Assembly (NCBI GenBank): GCA_900548465.1
Contig: URKY01000080.1
Coordinates: 1-6,031, forward strand
DNA length: 6,031 bases
Source of the DNA: an uncultured Eubacterium sp.
GTDB taxonomy: Bacteria; Bacillota; Clostridia; Lachnospirales; Lachnospiraceae
Direction: 5' to 3'
A program made the position numbers and the translations under genes. Below are positions 1 to 4,827 of this stretch, piece by piece. Below the pieces are notes generated by a model, which was given only the letters and a program-made list of their open reading frames with translations, was not told where the DNA came from and ran no database searches. Numbering within the stretch: position 1 is the first letter of the stretch; each line of letters opens with the position of its first letter.

Positions 1-63
1 TTGTTAGCGATAGCTGCCTGAGCCGTTACATATCATAGGCTTACTACAGCCACTCTTTTCTAC
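1..63 (-). ncRNA. 5' leader RNA, probably structured, cut by window edge
   Basis: This is the RNA expected downstream of the strong promoter at 70-98. It can fold on the minus strand into a nested hairpin: GUGGCUGU (53-46) pairs with GCAGCUAU (17-10) using some G-U pairs, and inside it AGCC (41-38) pairs with GGCU (24-21) around a 13-nt loop. The internal loop is AGUA opposite CAG. The only short ORF seen is 10 codons, MICNGSGSYR, with ATG at 37-35 and stop TAA at 7-5, and it has no ribosome binding site. The same frame is open upstream of that ATG but has no start codon. The RNA could be a regulatory leader, a leader peptide region, or the start of a small RNA. I do not recognise the family, and the gene it serves lies outside the window. 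Confidence 0.35.
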
Positions 64-69
64 ATCTAC

Positions 70-98
70 ATTATACTTATCTGTGTATTAAATGTCAA
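70..98 (-). promoter_or_regulatory. Consensus sigma70/sigmaA promoter
   Basis: Reading the minus strand, TTGACA (98-93) is followed by exactly 17 nt and TATAAT (75-70). Both hexamers match the housekeeping consensus perfectly, which makes this the strongest promoter in the window. Transcription would start near position 63 and run off the left edge. The -35 box directly abuts the TAA (101-99) that closes the second frame of the frameshifted gene upstream, so the promoter belongs to the next gene or RNA and not to that small cluster. Confidence 0.88.
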
Positions 99-245
99 TT
101 AAACATTTTTTCTTTTCTCCCCCCTTTTGTACACAATAGTAATGCTATATTCTGTAGCTGAAATATATAGTTCAGAAATCCACCGTTCGCCCTTGTTTTC
201 AACTAATATATCTTTAAACTCACAATCCTCTTTGTCTACAAAATA
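99..245 (-). pseudogene. Out-of-frame 3' part of the small acidic protein gene
   Basis: An open frame follows directly after the A7 run at 252-246 and continues without stops to TAA at 101-99. It begins YFVDKEDCEFKDILVENKGE and carries a hydrophobic, aromatic-rich stretch (WISELYISATEYSITIVY) before a basic end. It has no start codon or ribosome binding site of its own, and its composition continues that of the frame upstream. If the run held six A residues, the ATG-started ORF at 462 would read straight into it and give a protein of 120 residues. I therefore read it as the C-terminal third of one gene, separated by a one-base insertion, by slippage at the A run, or by a sequencing error. The function is unknown. 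Confidence 0.65.
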
Positions 246-462
246 TTTTTTTCATTATTTTGCTATGTTCCTTTTCTTCATCAGATATCAATAGGAAAAC
301 ACATCCTCCATCTTCTTCTAAGCTTCTTTCGATTCCGTAACTCAAATCTAATACATTCAATACTCTTTTTATTTCTTCTTCTACTGTTAAAGGAATATCA
401 TATGTTTTACAATCATTTAATAATTGTATATTTTGTTTTTTCGTCCAATATGTTTTTACCAT
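220..462 (-). CDS. Small acidic protein of unknown function, apparently frameshifted
   Basis: This 80-codon ORF is the third gene of a compact cluster. Its ATG (462-460) directly follows the TAG (465-463) of the gene upstream. A purine-rich site AGGGAGA (480-474) lies inside the end of that upstream gene, so translation is probably coupled. The product is acidic and helical in the middle (for example EEEIKRVLNVLDL, residues 28-40), with no signal peptide or membrane segment. The last eight residues, IFCRQRGL, follow an A7 run at 252-246 and look like an out-of-frame tail. Deleting one A restores a 120-residue product ending at 99. I do not recognise the family. The gene could be inactive, phase variable, or expressed through slippage. 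Confidence 0.6.
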   Translation of the reverse strand: MVKTYWTKKQNIQLLNDCKTYDIPLTVEEEIKRVLNVLDLSYGIERSLEEDGGCVFLLISDEEKEHSKIMKKIFCRQRGL

Positions 463-573
463 CTATTTGCCTTTCTCCCTTTTTACCTGATTTCTATGCT
501 GTACTACAACCTTTAAAATTGTTGTCGTCATAGTTATGGCAGATAGCATTAACTTTAATTTCTTATCATTCAT
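463..573 (-). CDS. 36-residue basic hydrophobic peptide
   Basis: A short gene supported by its context: ATG at 573-571, a good ribosome binding site (AAAGGA at 587-582, 8 nt away), and a stop TAG (465-463) that touches the ATG of the next gene. The product starts MNDKKLKLMLSAITM, continues with a hydrophobic Thr-rich stretch (about residues 8-24) that could span or lie on a membrane, and ends in a strongly basic tail, QHRNQVKREKGK. It begins 3 nt after the stop of the 28-residue gene, so all three genes are tightly packed. The function is unknown. A small membrane protein, a toxin-like peptide and an unmodified antimicrobial peptide are all possible, and none is proven. Confidence 0.6.
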   Translation of the reverse strand: MNDKKLKLMLSAITMTTTILKVVVQHRNQVKREKGK

Positions 574-576
574 CTA

Positions 577-663
577 TTAATTCCTTTCCCACAAAACAAT
601 GTTTGTGTATATAATATTAATCAAAATAATTCCTAGTCCTAATCCCACTATATATTCTTTCAC
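577..663 (-). CDS. 28-residue single-pass membrane peptide
   Basis: GTG start at 663-661 with a near-ideal ribosome binding site (AAAAGGAGA, 677-669; GGAG core 6 nt from the start), and TAA at 579-577. The product begins MKEYIVGLGLGIILINII and ends YTNIVLWERN. That is one hydrophobic segment (about residues 4-24) with a charged residue near each end and Trp at the interface, the usual plan of a small single-span membrane peptide. It is the first gene of a three-gene cluster and lies immediately after an intrinsic terminator, with no promoter in between. Its GTG start and short length explain why it would be missed by standard gene calling. The size and plan resemble type I toxin peptides, but no sequence family is recognised. 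Confidence 0.6.
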   Translation of the reverse strand: MKEYIVGLGLGIILINIIYTNIVLWERN

Positions 664-678
664 GCAAATCTCCTTTTC

Positions 679-722
679 AAAAAAATAAGACTAACGCTCT
701 TTTGAACGTTAGCCTTATTTTT
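679..722 (-). terminator. Intrinsic terminator after the HNH gene unit
   Basis: In the minus-strand RNA, AAUAAGGCUAACGUUC pairs over 16 bp with GAGCGUUAGUCUUAUU around an AAAA loop, followed by a U run. Two positions pair as G-U on this strand but would be A-C mismatches on the plus strand, which sets the direction. The hairpin begins about 8 nt after the stop of the 50-codon gene at 730. The ribosome binding site of the next gene (677-669) begins right after the U run. Confidence 0.85.
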
Positions 723-729
723 ATTTTTC

Positions 730-882
730 TTAATGTTTAAACAATCCTCCAAGTTTTCCCATTACCTTCTGGGCTGATGTTGGATTAACTAATTTTTCTT
801 TTGCTGACCAAGCATCTTCTTCCGTAGTTCCAATTATATTATTTAGGTATTCTATTGCTATTAAATTAAACAGTTTTTCCAT
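730..882 (-). CDS. 50-residue hypothetical protein overlapping the HNH gene
   Basis: ATG at 882-880 lies inside the last codons of the HNH gene, giving a 22-nt overlap in another frame. TAA is at 732-730. A weak AGGGA ribosome binding site lies 8 nt upstream of the start, so translational coupling to the HNH gene is likely. The product begins MEKLFNLIAIEYLNN, has an acidic-aromatic centre (TTEEDAWSAKEKL) and a Gly/Lys-rich end (GKLGGLFKH). It has no clear membrane span. The intrinsic terminator starts a few bases after the stop, so the gene is the natural last member of the sdpI-like/HNH transcript. It may be an accessory or inhibitor of the nuclease, but this rests only on position and overlap. 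Confidence 0.55.
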   Translation of the reverse strand: MEKLFNLIAIEYLNNIIGTTEEDAWSAKEKLVNPTSAQKVMGKLGGLFKH

Positions 883-2018
883 ATATCATATCCCTGTGTC
901 ATTGCAGACTCATATATGGGATGAAGTCTGCCATAAAGCACATTGAAAAATCTTTCTTTTCCAATTTTCTGTATGTATAATTCTTCCAAAGGCCAAATTG
1001 AATTAAGATTGTGTTGTTTACATTTTTCAAATTTTTCTCTTGCCTTTTCGTTTGTCTGAATTGTTTCATTTAAAATATACTGATTATCACAAAACTTCTT
1101 ATAATAAGCGTCCCAGTCCGGCAATTTATTGTTCTTGGAAGAATTCAGATTTTCGTCCATTGGAATCAAATTCCACAATTCATCATTGGCAACATATGAC
1201 CATGGTATAAAATGATCTATCTCATATTTTTTCTCTATATGTCGCTCTGAATATATATCTTTAAAACCAACACCATTAATATCTATTACGCAGTCCCAAA
1301 GCTTTATAACATTTTCAAGTTTTCTTTCCTTGTCTTTTTCCGGTTCAAGTTTATAAATAAGTCCCGGAACTCCCGGATTTCTGTCCTGCAAATATTTAAT
1401 CTTTTTCAACTTAATCCAGCCACGGATTGTAACCATATTATCGATGAGGAAATTGTTCCACACCTTATTTATAACAACCTTTTTAGTTAATCCTCTGCCA
1501 TTCTCTATCATGTATAGTAAACATCTTTTTTTATTAATCATTTCAAAATAACTAATAAGCTTTCCAGTCTTGCTCCATAATGGATTATTACCACCTAACT
1601 CTTTCACAAACGAAGAAAGTAATCTATATGGTACATTCTTCGCCAAGTCCTGCATCTCAGAATTAACACATTTACTGTTGCACTTTGTTTTTTCAATAAT
1701 AATGTCTCTTGCTTCATCATTTTTCATATCAACATTTTCGCTAAGTTTATTTACTGCTCTTTCCAAAAGGTTTGAACTTGTACCATCTACTGATTTTGGA
1801 CCAAGTTTCAAATGATATTCCTTTACTGCATACCATGCATCCGCTATCATCCCCGCAAAAACTTCCAAAAATGTAAACTCATTTTCTCCTCTTGCCACCA
1901 ACTGCATTATGGAATCGAGCCAAAAGAATTTGTAACACTGAGTTGGATTTTCCAACATTCCTGCGAAACTTTTTATATTTAAATTACAGTCATAAAAATA
2001 TAATTCATCCATAGACAT
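861..2018 (-). CDS. HNH endonuclease domain protein
   Basis: A 385-residue protein with an HNH-type nuclease motif at about residues 266-300: IDHFIPWS (D268, H269), LWNLIPMD (N283) and SSKNNKLP (N296/N297), the usual beta-beta-alpha-metal layout. It should cut DNA using a divalent metal in the cytoplasm. The N-terminal two thirds hold no domain I can name; residues 180-225 look like a small mixed alpha/beta segment rich in Lys and Trp. There is no helicase, methylase or DNA-recognition domain, so it is not an obvious restriction enzyme by itself. Start choice: ATG at 2018 (MSMDEL) and ATG at 2012 (MDELYF) are both possible; the GAGA upstream is better spaced for the second. It follows the SdpI-like gene by 38 nt with no terminator between, so they are probably co-transcribed. 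A 50-codon gene overlaps its end. Confidence 0.85.
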   Translation of the reverse strand: MSMDELYFYDCNLNIKSFAGMLENPTQCYKFFWLDSIMQLVARGENEFTFLEVFAGMIADAWYAVKEYHLKLGPKSVDGTSSNLLERAVNKLSENVDMKNDEARDIIIEKTKCNSKCVNSEMQDLAKNVPYRLLSSFVKELGGNNPLWSKTGKLISYFEMINKKRCLLYMIENGRGLTKKVVINKVWNNFLIDNMVTIRGWIKLKKIKYLQDRNPGVPGLIYKLEPEKDKERKLENVIKLWDCVIDINGVGFKDIYSERHIEKKYEIDHFIPWSYVANDELWNLIPMDENLNSSKNNKLPDWDAYYKKFCDNQYILNETIQTNEKAREKFEKCKQHNLNSIWPLEELYIQKIGKERFFNVLYGRLHPIYESAMTQGYDIWKNCLI

Positions 2019-2056
2019 TCTCTAACTTTCTCTGTTAACATTATTGTCAAAATTCT

Positions 2057-2689
2057 CTAACGATATCCCTGCTCTTTCTTGATTTGCCTTTCAAGTTCTT
2101 TTGCAAGTTGTTCTTTCTCTACTTTTTCAATTGGTATTGTAATAATTACAGCGTAAATAATCCCTATTATCAACGGTCCAATCAAAAAGACATTACAGAT
2201 AACAAAACTTAAAGCCTGTTCAAAATGAACTATTGATATAATTGTTGGCAAAATTACAAAACTTAACAATACAGAAGTAAATATATGCGTCCTCCTCCAA
2301 ACTTCAGGATAATCCATTGTTTGCTGAATTCTAATTCCAAAAAATCCATTTTCACTGGTAAATGGCATAACCACCGCTGCTACAATCATTATAATCAAAT
2401 ACACAATGCAACCATAAGACGGCTTGTATAAAAAAATATTTTTTGTAACATTTCCATTTGTCCAAAACGCACCCATACATCCTGCTAATATTACAAACGA
2501 TAATATGTAAAATAATTTTGACTTTATTCGTTTGTATAATATGTGCGATGCAATCAGTATCGCCACTGGTGCAAACATAAAAGCATACATCAGAAATGGT
2601 AAATTGAAGTTTACTTCTTTTGCAAATATCAAACTACTGATAACATGTGAAGTTGTAAATGAAGCAAAATATTTTTCTTGTGTAGTCAT
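2057..2689 (-). CDS. SdpI-like integral membrane protein
   Basis: A 210-residue protein with about five membrane segments (near residues 32-51, 57-75, 93-110, 136-155 and 160-184) and a charged, probably cytoplasmic C-terminal helix (KEQLAKELERQIKKEQ). Residues 114-135 carry the signature of the SdpI C-terminal domain: NGFFGIR, then T124, W131 and TH (134-135). In Bacillus subtilis SdpI gives immunity to the SdpC toxin and sequesters the repressor SdpR. No sdpC-like toxin or ArsR-type repressor is visible here, so the homologue is an orphan of unknown substrate. ATG at 2689 is preceded by an ideal AAAGGAGGT site about 8 nt away. An overlapping pair of inverted repeats lies upstream at 2729-2758, and the HNH gene follows downstream. 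Confidence 0.85.
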   Translation of the reverse strand: MTTQEKYFASFTTSHVISSLIFAKEVNFNLPFLMYAFMFAPVAILIASHILYKRIKSKLFYILSFVILAGCMGAFWTNGNVTKNIFLYKPSYGCIVYLIIMIVAAVVMPFTSENGFFGIRIQQTMDYPEVWRRTHIFTSVLLSFVILPTIISIVHFEQALSFVICNVFLIGPLIIGIIYAVIITIPIEKVEKEQLAKELERQIKKEQGYR

Positions 2690-2728
2690 TTTTCATACCT
2701 CCTTTTACATCTTGTTCCATACACTAAA

Positions 2729-2758
2729 TACATTTTTATTTTATCATAATAAAATGTA
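2729..2758. promoter_or_regulatory. Inverted repeat upstream of the SdpI-like gene
   Basis: TACATTTT (2729-2736) and AAAATGTA (2751-2758) are perfect 8-base inverted arms. A second dyad, TTTTAT-CATA-ATAAAA (2739-2754), lies within the first. The site is about 40 nt upstream of the SdpI-like start and contains the best -10-like sequence of the gap (TATGAT on the minus strand), though no good -35 is present. It may be an operator, but the sequence is so AT-rich that chance symmetry is not excluded. Confidence 0.35.
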
Positions 2759-2835
2759 CAAAGAAATATAAAATCAATTTGATTGCCATTTAATAATCTT
2801 GTGTTTTATTAACACATTCATCTAAGTACTACATT

Positions 2836-4014
2836 TTACAACTGCACACTCGCTTTTATTTTATTGCAATTGTCTTTACAAAATTTATACAGTTTTAACG
2901 AATCTCTCATAGCTCGCTCATCTTTTTCTCCTATGAAATACGCTACAAACAGTAACTCTATGCATTCCATAACTAACGGTATACTTTCCCTCTCAATGGT
3001 TGAAATTTGAATTACAGATGCATATCCTTTTACCAAGTTTTTTAAATATTGAAACCACTGCGTTTCATCTACTTTGTTTTCTTCATCTTCTAATAATAAA
3101 CCAAGCATAAAATAACACAAATCAAATATTCTGATGTTCTTTTGACTCAAATCAAAATCTATGTATCCTGAAAACTCATTGTTATAAAATAAAAAATTTC
3201 CTAAATGTACATCTCTATGTATCAGCCCATAAGATAAATCTTTATCTACCAATCTGAGTTCTTTTATAATATCTTCAAACTCATTTTTATCAATAATTTC
3301 TTTGTCATACTCATATATGTTTTTTCTAACCCAGCTTCCCATTTCTCCTAACAAACTATTATTCCAACATTTGATTTTTCCTTCACATTCATCAAATGCC
3401 AGATGCAATCTTGCAATAATCTCGCCCATTTTGAAAAACCATTGTTCATTACATTTATTAACATTTACTATATTGCATCCTTTTAGTTTAGTTGTAAGAA
3501 GCCAATAATTTTCTTTATCTTTTAAATATTTTTCATTATTTGAAGTAGCTATTATTTTAGGCACAGGAATTTGCTCACTATACAAAATACTTAAGACATC
3601 TACATTTCTTTTCAATTCCTCAAAATTTACATATTTCTTTAAAACAAATTCATCACCAATATTCCAAGCTGTACTGTAAATTTGTTTTATATCACCTTTA
3701 ATACCATATTTCGTCATTACCTGTTGTACGTTCACTTGTTTCTGCTCCATCTTCTTTTTTTCATTTAATACTATTCTTCTAACGCTTTTTTCTGATAAAC
3801 AATACATTTTAGCAATTTCAGAATACTTCATACCTATAAGGTAATGCTCATATATTTTTGAGTTTCTTATATCTATTTCCTGTCTGTATTCTGTTATAAC
3901 TTTATCGTTATTTTCTTTCTTCTTCGGTATGTAAATATATTGTCCATCTACATATTTCATAATTTCTCTTAACAGTTCTTCCGGAAAAATATCCTTAGCA
4001 TTTTTATATTTCAT
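2836..4014 (-). CDS. CD3324-like HTH domain fused to an APH-type phosphotransferase
   Basis: A 392-residue two-domain protein. Residues 1-95 match the plan of CD3324-family proteins (Mor-like): MKYKNAKDIFPEELLREI, a YIPKKKE segment, then a helix-turn-helix, YSEIAKMYCLSEKSVRRIV (about 64-82). Residues 105-370 form a kinase of the aminoglycoside/choline phosphotransferase fold: likely ATP-site lysines at K126/K127, the catalytic loop HRDVHLGNFLF (H266, D268, N273 as HxDxxxxN), and the metal-binding DFD (286-288). It should transfer phosphate from ATP to a small molecule; the substrate cannot be told. Many such enzymes are not resistance proteins. The HTH could bind DNA or tether the enzyme to a regulatory role. 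The ATG at 4014 has a fair GAGGTG site about 6 nt away. No clear terminator follows; a 6-bp hairpin near 2802-2818 lacks a strong U run. Confidence 0.85.
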   Translation of the reverse strand: MKYKNAKDIFPEELLREIMKYVDGQYIYIPKKKENNDKVITEYRQEIDIRNSKIYEHYLIGMKYSEIAKMYCLSEKSVRRIVLNEKKKMEQKQVNVQQVMTKYGIKGDIKQIYSTAWNIGDEFVLKKYVNFEELKRNVDVLSILYSEQIPVPKIIATSNNEKYLKDKENYWLLTTKLKGCNIVNVNKCNEQWFFKMGEIIARLHLAFDECEGKIKCWNNSLLGEMGSWVRKNIYEYDKEIIDKNEFEDIIKELRLVDKDLSYGLIHRDVHLGNFLFYNNEFSGYIDFDLSQKNIRIFDLCYFMLGLLLEDEENKVDETQWFQYLKNLVKGYASVIQISTIERESIPLVMECIELLFVAYFIGEKDERAMRDSLKLYKFCKDNCNKIKASVQL

Positions 4015-4106
4015 ATTCGCACCTCACAATGCTATGATAACATATTATTATTTATTTTTTTGCTCATATCTTTTCGTAGTCAATTTTAAGAATTTATCAA
4101 TAATGC

Positions 4107-4179
4107 AAATTATAAAATAAGAATGTAGTTTTTCCGACATTGTTATACGTCCCATTCCTACATTCTTATTTTATAATTT
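4107..4179. repeat. Perfect 22-bp inverted repeat with 29-nt loop
   Basis: The left arm is 4107-4128 (AAATTATAAAATAAGAATGT then AG) and the right arm 4158-4179 is its exact reverse complement. A single mismatch outside the arms is followed by three further complementary base pairs. The arm is AT-rich and the loop (4129-4157) contains CCGACATTGTTATACGTCCC. Neither side has a long T run, so it does not look like a normal terminator. It could be a small MITE-like element, a processing hairpin, or the ends of a decayed insertion. It sits in the 220-nt gap between the 68-codon gene and the phosphotransferase gene. Confidence 0.7.
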
Positions 4180-4187
4180 ACATCTGC

Positions 4188-4231
4188 ACAACATTTTTCT
4201 CGTTTATAAATATTTAAGAAAATTATGTTGT
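4188..4231. repeat. Second inverted repeat downstream of the 68-codon gene
   Basis: ACAACAT (4188-4194) and ATGTTGT (4225-4231) are perfect inverted arms. Inside them TTTTC and GAAAA can extend the stem after a small bulge, around an AT-rich loop. It starts 5 nt past the stop of the 68-codon gene, a terminator-like position, but no U run follows on the minus strand. With the 22-bp repeat beside it, it gives two tandem hairpins in about 125 bp. Confidence 0.4.
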
Positions 4232-4235
4232 TATA

Positions 4236-4442
4236 TTATTTATATTTTTCTCTTAATTCATTTATTTTTTTATTAAATTTCTTTTGAAGTTTTGCCATTT
4301 GCACCGTGCATTCTCCATCTAATTGTCCATCTCTTCTTGGATATTCAGTTTCAAGAATCTTTTTTGCTTCTTTCCACATTTCAACCTTTAATTTTTTAAA
4401 CTCTTCTTCTAATTTTATATTTTTTTCGTTCATATCTTTCAT
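4236..4442 (-). CDS. Small Lys/Glu-rich helical protein, unknown function
   Basis: A 68-residue product almost entirely of charged helix, probably a short coiled coil: KLEEEFKKLKVEMWKEAKKI at the start, a Pro/Gly break (EYPRRDGQLDGE, about residues 33-44), then a second basic helix (MAKLQKKFNKKINELREKYK). It has no signal peptide or membrane span. ATG at 4442 is preceded by AGGA about 9 nt away, which favours it over the internal ATG at 4433. The gene lies 52 nt after the 73-codon gene with no terminator between, so they are likely co-transcribed. Two inverted repeats follow. I do not recognise a family. Confidence 0.6.
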   Translation of the reverse strand: MKDMNEKNIKLEEEFKKLKVEMWKEAKKILETEYPRRDGQLDGECTVQMAKLQKKFNKKINELREKYK

Positions 4443-4494
4443 TATTCTTTTTCCTAAATATTCTAATTTTACTATTTTTCCTATAAATTCTCAT

Positions 4495-4716
4495 CTAATT
4501 AATTATCATATCCGGGTTTGTTCCTACAAGATGTATTATGTATAACATATGTTCTTCAAATTCTTTTCCCAAAATAGAATCTACCATTTCTTCGTCAGCC
4601 ATTTCTTCATCAGTAATCAATTCTCTCCATTTTATTCCCCATGCCAAAAATGCTTCTGGAGTTTTACATTCTAAAAATTCATCTCTATATTTTTCTAATT
4701 TTTCTTCAATTGTCAT
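4495..4716 (-). CDS. Small acidic hypothetical protein
   Basis: A 73-residue, strongly acidic product beginning MTIEEKLEKYRDEFLECKTP. A Trp-rich segment (LAWGIKWREL) is followed by a short internal repeat (EEMADEEMVD, about residues 37-46) and a more hydrophobic end (HMLYIIHLVG). No domain is recognised. A ribosome binding site AAGGGGA lies somewhat far (about 12-14 nt) from the ATG at 4716. It is the first gene after the Fic terminator and has its own extended -10 promoter about 57 nt upstream. Acidic character and small size fit a DNA-mimic or partner protein, but that is only a possibility. Confidence 0.6.
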   Translation of the reverse strand: MTIEEKLEKYRDEFLECKTPEAFLAWGIKWRELITDEEMADEEMVDSILGKEFEEHMLYIIHLVGTNPDMIIN

Positions 4717-4772
4717 TTGTTTTGTTGATTCCCCTTCATTTTTATTTGCAGGCTGTTTTCTTTATATTGCTT

Positions 4773-4780
4773 ATTATAGC
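4773..4780 (-). promoter_or_regulatory. Extended -10 promoter for the 73-codon gene
   Basis: TGC-TATAAT on the minus strand (TATAAT at 4778-4773, TG just upstream) fits an extended -10 element. No convincing -35 is found at 16-18 nt spacing, as expected for that class. It begins in the U run of the Fic terminator. Transcription would start near 4766, leaving a leader of about 50 nt before the ATG at 4716. Confidence 0.55.
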
Positions 4781-4818
4781 AAAAAACTACCAACCTTTGT
4801 ATTGAAAGTCGGTAGTTT
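4781..4818 (-). terminator. Intrinsic terminator of the Fic gene
   Basis: Minus-strand RNA: ACUACCGACUUU (4816-4805) pairs over 12 bp with AAAGGUUGGUAGU (4798-4786) around a short loop, then UUUUUU. The stem uses two G-U pairs that would be mismatches on the other strand, so the direction is minus. It starts about 10 nt after the Fic stop codon at 4828. Confidence 0.85.
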
Positions 4819-4827
4819 ATATTTTGT

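Noticed and set aside
1570..1815. Plus-strand open frame of 81 codons inside the HNH gene.
   Set aside because: It is the antisense shadow of a clear coding gene, with Ser/Phe/Leu-rich composition typical of such shadows.
2532..2771. Plus-strand open frame of 79 codons over the start of the SdpI-like gene.
   Set aside because: It is antisense to a well-supported membrane protein gene and shows no ribosome binding site or family resemblance.
2796..2825. Short hairpin after the phosphotransferase gene (TGTGTT-AATAA-AACACA on the minus strand), considered as a terminator.
   Set aside because: The stem is only 6 bp and AT-rich, with no proper U run after it.
2836..4014. Naming the APH-fold protein as an aminoglycoside resistance enzyme.
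   Set aside because: Only the general kinase motifs are visible, and the fold is used for many substrates, so a resistance call is not supported.
4048..4155. Minus-strand ORF of 35 codons whose start lies in the loop of the 22-bp inverted repeat (inner ATG at 4140, MSEKLHSYF).
   Set aside because: It has no ribosome binding site, half of it is encoded by the repeat arm, and nothing supports translation. The hairpin explains the sequence better.
4394..4494. Minus-strand ORF of about 33 codons starting with ATG directly after the stop of the 73-codon gene (MRIYRKNSK).
   Set aside because: It overlaps the 68-codon gene in another frame, is an extreme Arg/Lys-rich translation of A-rich DNA, and has no separate ribosome binding site.
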